Origin: Brevibacterium sanguinis
GTDB taxonomy: Bacteria; Actinomycetota; Actinomycetes; Actinomycetales; Brevibacteriaceae
Length of the DNA: 64,000 nucleotides
Reading direction: 5' to 3'
NCBI RefSeq assembly: GCF_003315415.1
Contig: NZ_QNSB01000004.1
Coordinates: 300,055 to 364,054, forward strand
Positions 35,010 to 44,012 of this stretch are shown here, piece by piece. Numbering within the stretch: position 1 is the first letter of the stretch; every line of letters starts with the position of its first letter. Position numbers and translations under genes: made by a program. The notes under the pieces were generated by a model. It did no database searches, was not told the DNA's origin, and was given only the letters and a program-made list of their open reading frames with translations.

Positions 35010-35179
35010 CCCGGTCCGACGGCTCGGTCGTTCGACTCGGTCGTTCTGCGCGATCCGACGGCTCAGTTGTTCGGCGCGGTCCGACGGCTCAGTTGTTCGA
35101 CTCGGTCCTACGTATCGGGCGTTCGGCCCGGTCCGACGCCTCAGATGTTCGGCTGGTCCTACGTATCGGGCGTTCGGCG
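35010..35179. repeat. Degenerate ~24-bp tandem repeats
   Basis: About seven units of roughly GGTCCGACGGCTCAGTTGTT, ending in TCGRC, with variants GGTCGTTC and GGTCCTACGTATCGGGCG, run head to tail. The TACGTATCGGGCGTTCGG variant occurs twice. The stretch has no gene on either strand with support. It could be decayed repeat DNA or a structured non-coding region. Confidence 0.7.
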
Positions 35180-35246
35180 GTGACGTCAGGGCGAGACTGG
35201 CCGGGTGAAGCGTGATGCCGAGCCCCCTGGGGTGGGGCTCCGACTG

Positions 35247-35683
35247 CGGCTCAGACGATCACACCACCCCGGTAGCGATAAAACCGCGCCGTGCAGATGG
35301 AGGATTTGGGGTCACCGGGAGGGGATGCGGAGCGATCTGTAGGACGTGACGCTGTCAGGCGAAATTGCAGAGCGATCTGTAGGACGTGACGCTGCCGGGA
35401 GGATGCGCGGAGCGACATGTAGGACGTGAGTCTGGCGGTGCGGAGAGCGGCGCCGCGCCACCCGGATCGGAGGTTCGAGGGCGGCTCAGAAGATCACACC
35501 ACCCCGGTAGCGGTAAAACCGCGCCGTCCAGATGGAGGTTTTGGGGCCACCGGGAGGGGATGCGGAGCTAACTGTAGGACGTGACGCTGCCGGGAGGCTG
35601 TGCGAAGGTACGTGTAGGGCGCAAGGCACGCGAGAGGGTGCGGAGCCACGTGGAGGACGTGACGCTGCCGGAAGGGTGCGCGG
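35247..35683. repeat. Composite non-coding repeat: 87-bp header plus 40-bp iterons, duplicated
   Basis: An 87-base segment at 35247-35333 recurs at 35482-35568 with only 5 differences. Each copy is followed by three ~40-base iterons starting AGCGATCTGTAGGACGTGAC or close variants (35331, 35371, 35411; 35566, 35606, 35644). The whole is thus a tandem duplication with a 235-base period. Open frames across it translate to low-complexity sequence and are not believed. It lies between convergent pckG and pit units, so it may be transcribed as the pit 3' end or be a local repeat family. Confidence 0.8.
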
Positions 35684-35705
35684 CAACCCGGGCTCGGGCT
35701 TCGGC

Positions 35706-35939
35706 TCAGGCCCCGTGGAGGGCGGGGACGATCAGGTACACGCCGAAGAGCACGACGATCCCGCAGATCGCGAAGACCGCCCAATAGCCGGCCTTGAGAA
35801 GCGCATTCGGCCGTCCGGCTTCGATCATGTCGATGTGCGCGGCGCGCATCCGGACAGCAGCCGAGAAGAGGGAGATCACGACGACTGCCGACACCCACGT
35901 GGCGACGGCGACGATGAGGAACGAGCTCCACTCGATCAT
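35706..35939 (-). CDS. Small two-helix membrane protein coupled to the Pit transporter
   Basis: 77 residues with two membrane helices (~5-27 and ~50-72) joined by a short loop RMRAAHIDMIEAGRPNALLK. Its ATG overlaps the pit stop in ATGA, so it is translated with the transporter. Actinobacterial pit genes often carry such a short membrane gene; its role is not established. A Pit accessory or stabilising subunit is the simplest reading. Confidence 0.82.
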   Translation of the reverse strand: MIEWSSFLIVAVATWVSAVVVISLFSAAVRMRAAHIDMIEAGRPNALLKAGYWAVFAICGIVVLFGVYLIVPALHGA

Positions 35940-37381
35940 TTCGCTTCTCCCTTGTCAGCAGGTGCGTTCTTGCGAGCAGGTGCATTGTCAGCCGGTGCGT
36001 TGTCAGCCGGTGCATTCTTGTCAGCAGGTGCGTTGTCAGCAGACGCGTTCTTGTCAGCCGGTGCATTGTCAGCAGCGCCAGCGACAGGTCCGCTTCCAGC
36101 GTCCTCAGCGCTGCCGGCAGCGGTGAGAGTCGTCTGCGCCTTGGTGTCGGTCGTCTGCGCCTTCGCGTCGGCGGTCCGGGCGGCGATGCGCTTCGACTCG
36201 GCGCGCTTGCGGTTGCGGTCCTTGCGCAGCTTGCGCTTGCGTCCGCGGATGTTGACCGCCTCGGCGACGGTGTCGAGGTTCGAGATGTCGGTCTCGTCGA
36301 CCTTGCGGGAGCTGAGGTAGATCCAGAGCACGACGATGACGGCGATGATCGTGTCGATGACGATGCCGACCATTCCGGTGTGCGCGATGAGGGCGGCCAG
36401 ACCGCCGACGATTCCCGCCGCGGGGATGGTGAGCAGCCAGCCCGACGCGATGCGCCCGGCGGTCGACCAGCGCACGTCCGCGCCCTTGCGGCCCAGTCCC
36501 GAACCGAGCACCGAGCCCGAGGCGACCTGGGTCGTCGACAGGGCGAAGCCCAAGTGGGAGGAGGCGAGGATCGCCGCGGCCGTCGAGGTCTCAGCGGACA
36601 GTCCCTGGGCCGGCTTCACGGTCGTCAGCTTCGTGCCGAGGGTGTCGATGATCCGCCAGCCGCCGACGTACGTGCCCGCGGCGATGGCCACGGCACAGGT
36701 GACGATGACCCACAGGTGCGGACCCGTGCCCGGCTCCTGCAGGCTCGCCGACACGAGCACCAGGGTGATGACGCCCATCGTCTTCTGGGCGTCATTGGTG
36801 CCGTGCGCCAGTGCGACGAGCGACGAGCTGAAGATCTGACCGTATTTGAACGGCCCCCGATGTGCGGTGCGCCCCTCTCCCTGGCGGCGGGTGATCGCGT
36901 AGGCCAGCCGTGTGCACAGGTAGGCGCTGATGCCCGCGATGAGCGGTGCGGCGATCGCGGGGAGGAGGACCTTCGAGGTGAAGACGGCGTAGTCGACCGA
37001 GCTGAATCCCGCGCCCACGATGGCCGCCCCGATGAGGCCGCCGAAGAGCGCGTGCGAGGACGAGGACGGAAGCCCGAACCGCCAGGTCGTCATGTTCCAG
37101 ATGATCGCGCCGATGAGACCGGCGAGGATGAATCCGGGAGTGATCTGGACTCCCCCGCCGCCTTCCTTGATGATCCCCCCGGAGATCGTCTTCGCGACCT
37201 CGGTGGAGAGGAAGGCCCCGACGAGGTTGAGCAGGGCGGCCAGTGTCACCGCGGCCTTCGGCTTGATCGCTCCGGTGGCGATCGGGGTGGCCATGGCGTT
37301 CGCCGTGTCATGGAACCCATTGGTGAAGTCGAAGAAGAGCGCGAGCGTGACGACGAGGACAACGACGATGATGATTTCCAC
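35936..37381 (-). CDS. pit: Low-affinity inorganic phosphate transporter (Pit family)
   Basis: About 481 residues. The two inverted PHO-4 signature segments are visible: FFDFTNGFHDTANAMATPIATGA at the N-terminus and LVALAHGTNDAQKTMGVI in the middle. There are about 10-11 membrane helices. After the last helix (~residue 370) comes a long, charged cytoplasmic tail: an Arg/Lys-rich stretch, then repeats of NAPADK/NASADK that are nearly tandem in DNA (35942-36070). The family normally ends without such a tail. It should import metal-phosphate by proton symport. It starts at ATG 37381. Confidence 0.93.
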   Translation of the reverse strand: MEIIIVVVLVVTLALFFDFTNGFHDTANAMATPIATGAIKPKAAVTLAALLNLVGAFLSTEVAKTISGGIIKEGGGGVQITPGFILAGLIGAIIWNMTTWRFGLPSSSSHALFGGLIGAAIVGAGFSSVDYAVFTSKVLLPAIAAPLIAGISAYLCTRLAYAITRRQGEGRTAHRGPFKYGQIFSSSLVALAHGTNDAQKTMGVITLVLVSASLQEPGTGPHLWVIVTCAVAIAAGTYVGGWRIIDTLGTKLTTVKPAQGLSAETSTAAAILASSHLGFALSTTQVASGSVLGSGLGRKGADVRWSTAGRIASGWLLTIPAAGIVGGLAALIAHTGMVGIVIDTIIAVIVVLWIYLSSRKVDETDISNLDTVAEAVNIRGRKRKLRKDRNRKRAESKRIAARTADAKAQTTDTKAQTTLTAAGSAEDAGSGPVAGAADNAPADKNASADNAPADKNAPADNAPADNAPARKNAPADKGEAK

Positions 37382-37548
37382 TGAGCGACCTTGGGCGTAG
37401 ACACAATGCGGGCCATGGATGAATGGGCCGGAGAAACAGCAAACTCAATCCCGAAGAAGTCTACAGTCTCGAACCCCTCGACTTCACCTGATTGCCTCCC
37501 GGAGTTCATCCCGTTCATGCTCCCGCAACTTCTCAGCAGGCAGAATGC

Positions 37549-37600
37549 GACAGCATCGGACCGGTGAGTGTATCCACACTCACAGCGATCCGATGCTGTC
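37549..37600. terminator. Nested perfect hairpin between aminotransferase and pit genes
   Basis: The outer arms GACAGCATCGGA (37549-37560) and TCCGATGCTGTC (37589-37600) enclose an inner perfect stem GTGAGTGT-ATCC-ACACTCAC (37564-37583). It lies 38 bases beyond the aminotransferase stop on the minus strand, the right place for its terminator. It also lies upstream of pit, so attenuation is conceivable. Confidence 0.75.
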
Positions 37601-37637
37601 GGAGGCGCAGGCCCAGGCGCCGAGGCGGCCGGACGTC

Positions 37638-39107
37638 TCAGCCGACGAAATCGTCGGCGACGTCGAGGGCGCGGTCGAGCACCTCGAGGCCGCGGCGCAG
37701 GTCCTCGTCGGGAACGTTGAGCGGCGGCACCACGTGGATCCGGTTGAAGTTCGCGAACGGCAGGACTCCCCCGGCCTTGAGCGCACCGATGACTTGGTTC
37801 ATCTCCGGCGAGCTGCCGCCGTACGCGGCCAGCGGTTCCCTCGTCTCACGGTTCTTCACGAGCTCGACGGCCCAGAAGCAGCCCATGCCCCGGACATCGC
37901 CGACCGACGGGTGCCGCTCGGCGAGCTCCCGCAGGGTCGGCCCGATGATCTCGGCACCGAGGCGGTCGGCGTTCTCGACCATCCTCTCGTCGCGCATCGC
38001 GGTGATCGTCGCGACGGCCGCCGCGCAGGCGAGCGGGTGGCCCGAGTAGGTGAGGCCGCCGGGGTAGACGCGCTCGCGGAAGGTCTCGAAGATCTCCTCC
38101 GAGATCGCCACCCCGCCCAGCGGCACATAGCCGGAGTTGACGCCCTTCGCGAAGGTGATGAGGTCCGGGGTGATGTCCCAGTGGTCGACGGCGAGCCAGC
38201 GTCCGGTGCGACCGAAGCCGGCCATCACCTCGTCGGCGATGTAGACGATGCCGTGGCGGGCCGTCAGCTCGCGGACTCCTTCGAGGTAGCCGGCGGGAGG
38301 ACCGTAGATGCCGGCGGTGCCCGGCACGGTCTCGAGGATGAGGGCGGCGATGTTGGACGGGCCCTCGAGGAGGATCATGTCCTCGAGGTGCTGCAGGGCC
38401 CGCTGCGTCTCCTCCGCCTCGGAGGTCGAGCCGAAGTACGACCGGTACCGGTAGGCGGGCATGAAGTGGACGACTCCCTCCGACGAGTAGTCGTTGGGGA
38501 ACCGCCGCGGGTCGCCGGTGACATTGACGGCCAGCTGCGTGCCGCCGTGGTAGCTGCGGTAGGCCGAGAGCACCTTGTGCCTTCCGGTGTGCAGGCGCGC
38601 CATCCGGATCGCGTGCTCGTTGGCGTCGGCCCCGCCGTTGGTGAAGAACACATGGTTGAGGTCCCCGGGGGTGATCTCGGCGATGAGGCGGGCCGCCTCC
38701 GAGCGAGCGTCGTTGACGTGCTGCGGGGCGATCGTGCACAGGCGCGCGGCCTGCTCCTGGATCGCCGCGACGACCGCGGGGTGCTGGTGGCCGATGTTCG
38801 TGTTGACCAGCTGCGACGACAGGTCGAGCAGCTTCCGGCCCTCCCCGTCCCAGACGTAGGATCCCTGGGCGGCGAGCACGGTCATCGGGGCGAAGGGCCC
38901 CTGTGCCTGCCAGGAGTGGAAGACGTGCTCGCGGTCGAGGTCGTGGGCGCGCCGTCCCGCCGCGATCTGCTCGTCGGTGATCGTCGGCTCCGAAGTCTGG
39001 GCACCGGCCGGTGCGGATGCTCCGGCAGGAGCGGCTGCACCGGCCGCGGTCGCTGCATCGGCAGAGGCCTGGTCGTCGAGGGTGAGAGAGTCTTCGGTGG
39101 TGGTCAT
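37638..39107 (-). CDS. Class III PLP aminotransferase, omega-amino acid:pyruvate type
   Basis: About 489 residues. The fold-type I core shows FFTNGGADANEHAIRMAR, YRSYHGGTQLAVNVTGD, VYIADEVMAGFGRTGRW (the PLP-ring Asp) and the Schiff-base Lys in ITFAKGVNSGYVPLG. An N-terminal Ala/Pro/Thr-rich stretch of ~40 residues is unusual and probably disordered. Together with the CoA-acylating semialdehyde dehydrogenase 77 bases upstream in the operon, it fits beta-alanine (or beta-aminoisobutyrate) transamination to malonate (or methylmalonate) semialdehyde. Taurine or GABA cannot be excluded. RBS AAGAAGGACAGCC precedes the ATG. Confidence 0.9.
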   Translation of the reverse strand: MTTTEDSLTLDDQASADAATAAGAAAPAGASAPAGAQTSEPTITDEQIAAGRRAHDLDREHVFHSWQAQGPFAPMTVLAAQGSYVWDGEGRKLLDLSSQLVNTNIGHQHPAVVAAIQEQAARLCTIAPQHVNDARSEAARLIAEITPGDLNHVFFTNGGADANEHAIRMARLHTGRHKVLSAYRSYHGGTQLAVNVTGDPRRFPNDYSSEGVVHFMPAYRYRSYFGSTSEAEETQRALQHLEDMILLEGPSNIAALILETVPGTAGIYGPPAGYLEGVRELTARHGIVYIADEVMAGFGRTGRWLAVDHWDITPDLITFAKGVNSGYVPLGGVAISEEIFETFRERVYPGGLTYSGHPLACAAAVATITAMRDERMVENADRLGAEIIGPTLRELAERHPSVGDVRGMGCFWAVELVKNRETREPLAAYGGSSPEMNQVIGALKAGGVLPFANFNRIHVVPPLNVPDEDLRRGLEVLDRALDVADDFVG

Positions 39108-39184
39108 GGCTGTCCTTCTTGAGAATCGATGTCGGTCGCCGAGGCGGGGCGTCCCGCCTCGGCGGTGTGGTGCCGCGAGGCGAC

Positions 39185-40678
39185 TCAGCCGTTGGTGGGG
39201 AATCCGAGGTTGATCCCGCCGTGGCTGGGGTCGAGCCAGCGCGTGGTCACGACCTTGCCGCGGGTGAAGAAGTGCACACCCTCGGTGCCGTGGGCGTGGG
39301 TGTCGCCGAAGAGCGAGTTCTTCCAGCCGCCGAAGGAGTAGTAGGCCATCGGCACGGGGATCGGCACGTTGACGCCGACCATTCCGACCTGGATCTCGTT
39401 CTCGAAGCGACGCGCCGCTCCCCCGTCGTTGGTGAAGATCGCGGTCCCGTTGCCGTAGGGGTTGGCGTTGATGAGCTCGATGCCGTCGTCGTAGCTTTCC
39501 ACCCGGACGACCGAGAGGACGGGGCCGAAGATCTCGTCGGTGTAGATCGACATCTCGGGACGCACGTGGTCGAACAGGGTCGGGTTGAGGAAGAACCCGT
39601 TCGGGTCGGCGGTGTCGCTGACCTCGCGGCCGTCGAGGACGAGGGTGGCGCCCATCTCGACGCCCGCATCGATGTAGCCGGCGACCTTGTCGCGATGCGC
39701 GGCGGTGACCAGGGGACCCATGTCCGAGTCCTTCGCCCCGTCGCCGATTCTCAGGGTGCGGGTGCGCTCGGCGATCTTGGCGACGAGCTCGTCGGCGATC
39801 GATTCGACGGCGACGACGGCGGAGATGGCCATGCAGCGCTCACCGGCGGCGCCGTACCCGGCGTTGACCGCGGCGTCGGCGGCGAGGTCGAGATCCGCGT
39901 CGGGCAGGACCAGCATGTGGTTCTTCGCTCCGCCGAGGGCCTGCACGCGCTTTCCGGTCGCGGTGCCCTTCTCGTAGACGTACTGGGCGATCGGGGTCGA
40001 TCCGACGAACGACACCGAATCGACCTGCGGGCTCTCGAGCAGGGCGTCGACGGCTTCCTTGTCGCCATGGACGACGGTGAAGACGCCCTCGGGCAGACCG
40101 GCCTCCCTCCACAGCTCGGCCATCCAGTTCGCAGCGCTCGGGTCCTTCTCCGAGGGCTTGAGGACGACCGCGTTGCCGGCGGCGATGGCGACGGGGAAGA
40201 ACCACATCGGCACCATCGCGGGGAAGTTGAAGGGCGAGATGATCGCGGAGACGCCGAGCGGCTGGCGGACCGAGTGCACGTCGACCTTGGTCGAGGCATT
40301 CTCGGTGTAGCCGCCCTTGAGCAGGTGGGCGATGCCGCATGCGAACTCGACGACCTCCTGGCCGCGGCTGACCTCGCCGAGGGCGTCGGAGAGGACCTTG
40401 CCGTGCTCGGAGGTGATGATCTCGGCCAACTCGCCCTTGCGCTGGTTGAGCAGCTCGCGGAAGGCGAAGAGGATCGAGGTCCGCTTGGCCAGCGAGGTGT
40501 CCCGCCAGGCCGGGAACGCGGCAGCCGCCGAGGCGATCGCCGAGTCGACGGTCTCACGCGAGGCCAGGGCCACCTGGGCGGTGACCTCGCCGGTGGCGGG
40601 GTTGGTGATCTCGGCGAAGCGGGAGCCGGCCTCGGCCTCGACGGTGTCGCCGTTGATCCAATGGGAGACGGTGCGCAT
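39185..40678 (-). CDS. mmsA: CoA-acylating (methyl)malonate-semialdehyde dehydrogenase
   Basis: About 497 residues of the aldehyde dehydrogenase fold. The nucleophile is in GERCMAISAVV. The usual general-base segment LELGGK is replaced by ALGGAKNHMLVLPDAD, the hallmark of the CoA-acylating MmsA branch, which lacks the Glu and uses CoA in place of water. PFNFPAMVPMWFFP is also typical. It converts malonate or methylmalonate semialdehyde to acetyl- or propionyl-CoA. It is the first gene of the operon with the aminotransferase and is divergent from a PucR regulator. Confidence 0.95.
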   Translation of the reverse strand: MRTVSHWINGDTVEAEAGSRFAEITNPATGEVTAQVALASRETVDSAIASAAAAFPAWRDTSLAKRTSILFAFRELLNQRKGELAEIITSEHGKVLSDALGEVSRGQEVVEFACGIAHLLKGGYTENASTKVDVHSVRQPLGVSAIISPFNFPAMVPMWFFPVAIAAGNAVVLKPSEKDPSAANWMAELWREAGLPEGVFTVVHGDKEAVDALLESPQVDSVSFVGSTPIAQYVYEKGTATGKRVQALGGAKNHMLVLPDADLDLAADAAVNAGYGAAGERCMAISAVVAVESIADELVAKIAERTRTLRIGDGAKDSDMGPLVTAAHRDKVAGYIDAGVEMGATLVLDGREVSDTADPNGFFLNPTLFDHVRPEMSIYTDEIFGPVLSVVRVESYDDGIELINANPYGNGTAIFTNDGGAARRFENEIQVGMVGVNVPIPVPMAYYSFGGWKNSLFGDTHAHGTEGVHFFTRGKVVTTRWLDPSHGGINLGFPTNG

Positions 40679-40791
40679 CTGTCATCCTCTTTCCGTGAAG
40701 GGCGGGTGTGAAGCGATTCGGTTCGGCTGCCGGCGCGACTTCGCGGCGAGCAGCGGCACTCCTTCCATGGTGGACGGGGGAGGGCGATAAG

Positions 40792-40808
40792 GACAGAGAC
40801 AATCTGTC
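40792..40808. promoter_or_regulatory. Candidate PucR operator between mmsA and pucR
   Basis: GACAGA-GACAA-TCTGTC is a perfect inverted repeat with 6-bp arms, 11 bases before the pucR GTG start. TTGTGACAGATTGTC on the other strand extends it with a second ATTGT. The site can control both the mmsA-aminotransferase operon and the regulator gene. Confidence 0.5.
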
Positions 40809-40819
40809 ACAATGAAGTC

Positions 40820-42445
40820 GTGGACGATTACACAGTGTCAGACCGCTCGCAACGGTTCGCCGAGCTCACCATCGCGGATCTCCTCGACTTCGACGAGATC
40901 CTCCGGGGCGCGCCCGACGTCGTCTCCGGACACGAGCGCCTGGACAACACCGTGCGCTGGGTGCACATCGCCGATTCCGAGCAGGTCGGGCAGTTCCTCG
41001 AAGGCGGGGAGTGCGTGCTCAGCACCGGGCTGTCGTACCGGTCCTCGGTCGAGGCCGCCGCAGGCTTCCTCGACCAGCTCGAATCGGTGCCGGCCGCGGG
41101 AGCCGTCATCGAGCTCATCGACGAGACCGGTCAGGCCGATGAGGACGCGCTGAGGATCATCGCCGAGGCGGCCGCCGGCAGGGACCTGCCGATCATCCTG
41201 CTGCGTCGGCGGATCAAATTCGTCCGCGTCACCGAACTCGCCCACCAGGAGCTGCTCAACCGGCAGCTCGCCCGCATGGAGCGGGTGCGGCGGGCCCACG
41301 AGACGTTCACCCAACTCAGCCTCGAGCGGGCCGGCGCCGAGGACATCGTCGCGCGCACCTCGGAGCTGCTCGGCTCACTCGTCGTCCTCGAGGACGTCGG
41401 TCACCGCGTCCTCACCCATTCCGGCGGAGGTGAGGATGCGCCGCGCATCCTGGCGGGCTGGGCGGGGCCGGCCGGTCGCCTCGGCGGAGGCGAGGGTCCG
41501 GGGGCGCAGTGGCTGCAGACCCCGGTGGGACTGCGGGAGCGGAGGTGGGGTCGCCTCGTGGCTCCCGGGCACACGGTCGCCGATGCGGAGGCCGCGCAGA
41601 TCATCGAGCGGGCCGCCCAGGCCCTGACCCTGGCGCGGATGGCCGACCGCGACGAGCAGGATCTCCTGGTCCAGGCCCAGGGCGGGCTGATCCGCGAGAT
41701 CGCGGATTCGACGGAGCTCGACGAGGACACCGCACGGGGCCGGGCGCGGGCGCTCGGGTTCGCGCCTCGGGACCGGATGGTTCCGGTCGTGGTCCGCATC
41801 GACCGGGGCCAGGCGCCGGATCCGACGCACCTCCAGCTGCAGGAGCGGACCCTGCTCCAGCAGCTCGTGGAGTCCGCGCACCGCCACCGCTGCTCGACCC
41901 TGGCGACCGGACTGCAGTCGGGGTCATTCGGCGTCGTGCTCGCCCTTCCCGCGAGCGCGGACGAGGATGCGATGCTCAAGCGGGTGCTCTCCCACCTGCC
42001 CCACAGGGAGACGACGATCGGGGCGGCCCGGTCGACGACGTCGCTGCTGACGGCGGCGGCCCGCCTGGAATCCGCCGCGCAGGTCGCCGAGATCGCCTCG
42101 ACGCTCGACCTGCGGCAGAGGCTCTACTATCGCTTCTCCGACGTCCGGCTGCGCGGACTGCTCACCTCGCTGGCGGAGAACCAGGCGCTGAGCGCCTTCG
42201 CCGAGGCGGAGCTCGGCCCCCTGCTCGAGGCCGAGGACGAGGAGATTCTCGACTTCCTCGAGCTCTTCCTGTCCCATGGCGGCAACAAATCCGCTGTCGC
42301 CCGTGCCGGCTTCCTCTCCCGACCTGCGCTCTACGCGCGCATCGCCAAGCTCCAGGACCGGCTCGGGGTGTCCCTCGACGACGCCGAGTCGCGCACGGCG
42401 CTGCACGTGGCCCTGCTGTGGTGGCGGGTGCGGAGGCGCCGCTGA
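40820..42445 (+). CDS. PucR-family transcriptional regulator
   Basis: About 541 residues. The N-terminal PucR domain (~15-140: LTIADLLDFDEILRGAPDVVSG... ELAHQELLNRQLARMERV) and a C-terminal helix-turn-helix (~475-535: LELFLSHGGNKSAVARAGFLSRPALYARIAKLQDRLGVSLDD) bracket a GGDEF-like middle. PucR proteins are activators sensing nitrogenous metabolites. The divergence from the aminotransferase/mmsA operon and the adjacent symporter suggest it senses beta-alanine or a related amino acid. The start is GTG 40820, VDDYTVSDRSQRFAELTIADLL. Confidence 0.93.
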   Translation: MDDYTVSDRSQRFAELTIADLLDFDEILRGAPDVVSGHERLDNTVRWVHIADSEQVGQFLEGGECVLSTGLSYRSSVEAAAGFLDQLESVPAAGAVIELIDETGQADEDALRIIAEAAAGRDLPIILLRRRIKFVRVTELAHQELLNRQLARMERVRRAHETFTQLSLERAGAEDIVARTSELLGSLVVLEDVGHRVLTHSGGGEDAPRILAGWAGPAGRLGGGEGPGAQWLQTPVGLRERRWGRLVAPGHTVADAEAAQIIERAAQALTLARMADRDEQDLLVQAQGGLIREIADSTELDEDTARGRARALGFAPRDRMVPVVVRIDRGQAPDPTHLQLQERTLLQQLVESAHRHRCSTLATGLQSGSFGVVLALPASADEDAMLKRVLSHLPHRETTIGAARSTTSLLTAAARLESAAQVAEIASTLDLRQRLYYRFSDVRLRGLLTSLAENQALSAFAEAELGPLLEAEDEEILDFLELFLSHGGNKSAVARAGFLSRPALYARIAKLQDRLGVSLDDAESRTALHVALLWWRVRRRR

Positions 42446-42461
42446 CGGATGTCGGATGCGT

Positions 42462-42494
42462 CGAGGCGGCCGGGCAGGACGCCCGACCGCCTCG
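42462..42494. terminator. Bidirectional terminator between pucR and symporter gene
   Basis: CGAGGCGG-C-CGGGC and GCCCG-A-CCGCCTCG pair around AGGAC with one mismatch, filling the 55-base gap between the convergent genes. Confidence 0.8.
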
Positions 42495-42500
42495 GCGACC

Positions 42501-44012
42501 TCACTTCACTCGCTCGAAGTCCCCGGCGTGCAGCTTCTGCCAGTAGTCGCGGAAGTCGCCGCGGATGACCTTGGCCAGCACGTAGAGCCCGATTCCGTTG
42601 CACACGGCCGGCAGGAAGAACACCGAGTCGGTGAAGACGATGATCGGCCCCAGCGACACGGCTGCGCCGATGACGGTGAAGCAGAGGTAGATGACCTTGT
42701 AGACCGTCTCCGCGGTCTTCCGGTCCCCGAACAGGTAGCCGAAGCACTTCATCCCGTAGAACGAGTTGCTCAGCAGCGTGGAGTAGGCGAACAGCACGAC
42801 GGCCACGGCCAGGACGTAGGGGAACCAGTCGGCCACCGTCGCGAACGACCTCGAGGTCAGGGTGACGCCGTTGACCACCTCGGGGTCGGCGCCCTTCCAC
42901 ACTCCGGTCACGACGACGACCAGAGCGGTCATCGTGCACACGATGATCGTGTCGACGAACGGTTCGAGGGAGGCGACGAAGCCCTCCGTCGGCGGCCGGT
43001 TGGTCTTCACGGTCGAGTGGGCGATCGGGGCGTCGCCGATGCCGGCGGAGTTGGAGAACGCCGCACGCTGGAAGCCGACGATGAGCGAGCCGATCACGCC
43101 GCCGGCCACGCCTTCGGGGTTGAACGCCCCGGTGACGATGTCGACCATGGCGCCGGGGATCGCGGGCACGTTGACGGCGAGGACCATGAGGCAGCCGAGG
43201 ATGTAGATGATGGCCATCGCGGGCACCATCACCCCGGCCACCTTGGCGATGGCCTGGATGCCGCCGAGGATGACGAGGCCGGTGACCACGGCGATGATGA
43301 GGCCGAGGAGCCAGCGATTGTCGCCGAGCCACGTGCCGAACGCGCCGCTGCCGCTGACCTCGACGACCTGGGCGACGGCCTGGTTGGACTGGAAGGCGTT
43401 CGTCCCGATCGCGGCGATCATCATGAACAGCGCCCACGCGGCGGCGAGGAACCTGCCCAGCCGGGGCTTGCCCACCTCGGCGAGTCCGCGGCTCAGGTAG
43501 TACATCGGTCCGCCGGACGTCGTGCCGTCGGGATGGACGGTGCGGTACTTGACGGCGAGCATGCACTCGGCCATCTTCGTCGACATCGCGAGGAAGCCCG
43601 CGACGATCATCCAGAAGGCCGCACCCGGACCCCCGATCGTGATGGCCACGGCGACACCGGCGATGTTGCCCAGTCCCACCGTCGAGGCCAGGGCCGTCGA
43701 CAGTGCCTGGAAGTGGCTGACCTCGCCCACGGCATCGGGCGGGGTGAAGCGCCCGCGGACCAGATCGTAGGCGTGCTTCATGCCGCGGACGTTGAGGAAC
43801 TTCAGCCACAGGGTGAAGAAGAGCCCGAGGACCACCAGCCACAGGACGATGATCGGCATCTCGGTGCCGAAGACGGGAATCGGGTAGAAGACGACGGACT
43901 CCACGGCCCGGGCGACGGGGCCGAAGTACTCCTCGAGCGCGGCGTCGATGCCGGTCGCTTCCTGCGCGAGGATCTGCGGGGCGCTCACGCCCTGACTGAC
44001 GAGTGCGCTCAC
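42501..44012 (-). CDS. Alanine/glycine:cation symporter (AGCS family)
   Basis: About 503 residues with 10-11 membrane helices. Family motifs: LASTVGLGNIAGVAVAITIGGPGAAFWM, the long TSGGPMYYLSRGL loop, FQRAAFSNSAGIGDAPIAHS and ENSFYGMKCFGYL-type (LLSNSFYGMKCFGYL). It should import a small neutral amino acid with sodium. GTG 44012 overlaps the UspA stop in a GTGA. The operon has two copies of the hydroxyproline-cluster operator upstream, while beta-alanine catabolic genes lie downstream, so alanine, beta-alanine and (hydroxy)proline are all candidate substrates. Confidence 0.9.
   Translation of the reverse strand: MSALVSQGVSAPQILAQEATGIDAALEEYFGPVARAVESVVFYPIPVFGTEMPIIVLWLVVLGLFFTLWLKFLNVRGMKHAYDLVRGRFTPPDAVGEVSHFQALSTALASTVGLGNIAGVAVAITIGGPGAAFWMIVAGFLAMSTKMAECMLAVKYRTVHPDGTTSGGPMYYLSRGLAEVGKPRLGRFLAAAWALFMMIAAIGTNAFQSNQAVAQVVEVSGSGAFGTWLGDNRWLLGLIIAVVTGLVILGGIQAIAKVAGVMVPAMAIIYILGCLMVLAVNVPAIPGAMVDIVTGAFNPEGVAGGVIGSLIVGFQRAAFSNSAGIGDAPIAHSTVKTNRPPTEGFVASLEPFVDTIIVCTMTALVVVVTGVWKGADPEVVNGVTLTSRSFATVADWFPYVLAVAVVLFAYSTLLSNSFYGMKCFGYLFGDRKTAETVYKVIYLCFTVIGAAVSLGPIIVFTDSVFFLPAVCNGIGLYVLAKVIRGDFRDYWQKLHAGDFERVK

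Noticed and set aside
35010..35683. Possible CRISPR array
   Set aside because: Repeats are contiguous or degenerate, spacers are not unique and equal in length, and no cas gene is in the window.
35494..36066. 190-residue minus-strand frame with RQRHVL and RTRLLTTH repeats
   Set aside because: It reads through the non-coding 40-bp iterons and out of frame through the pit tail repeats; no conserved domain and no ribosome site.
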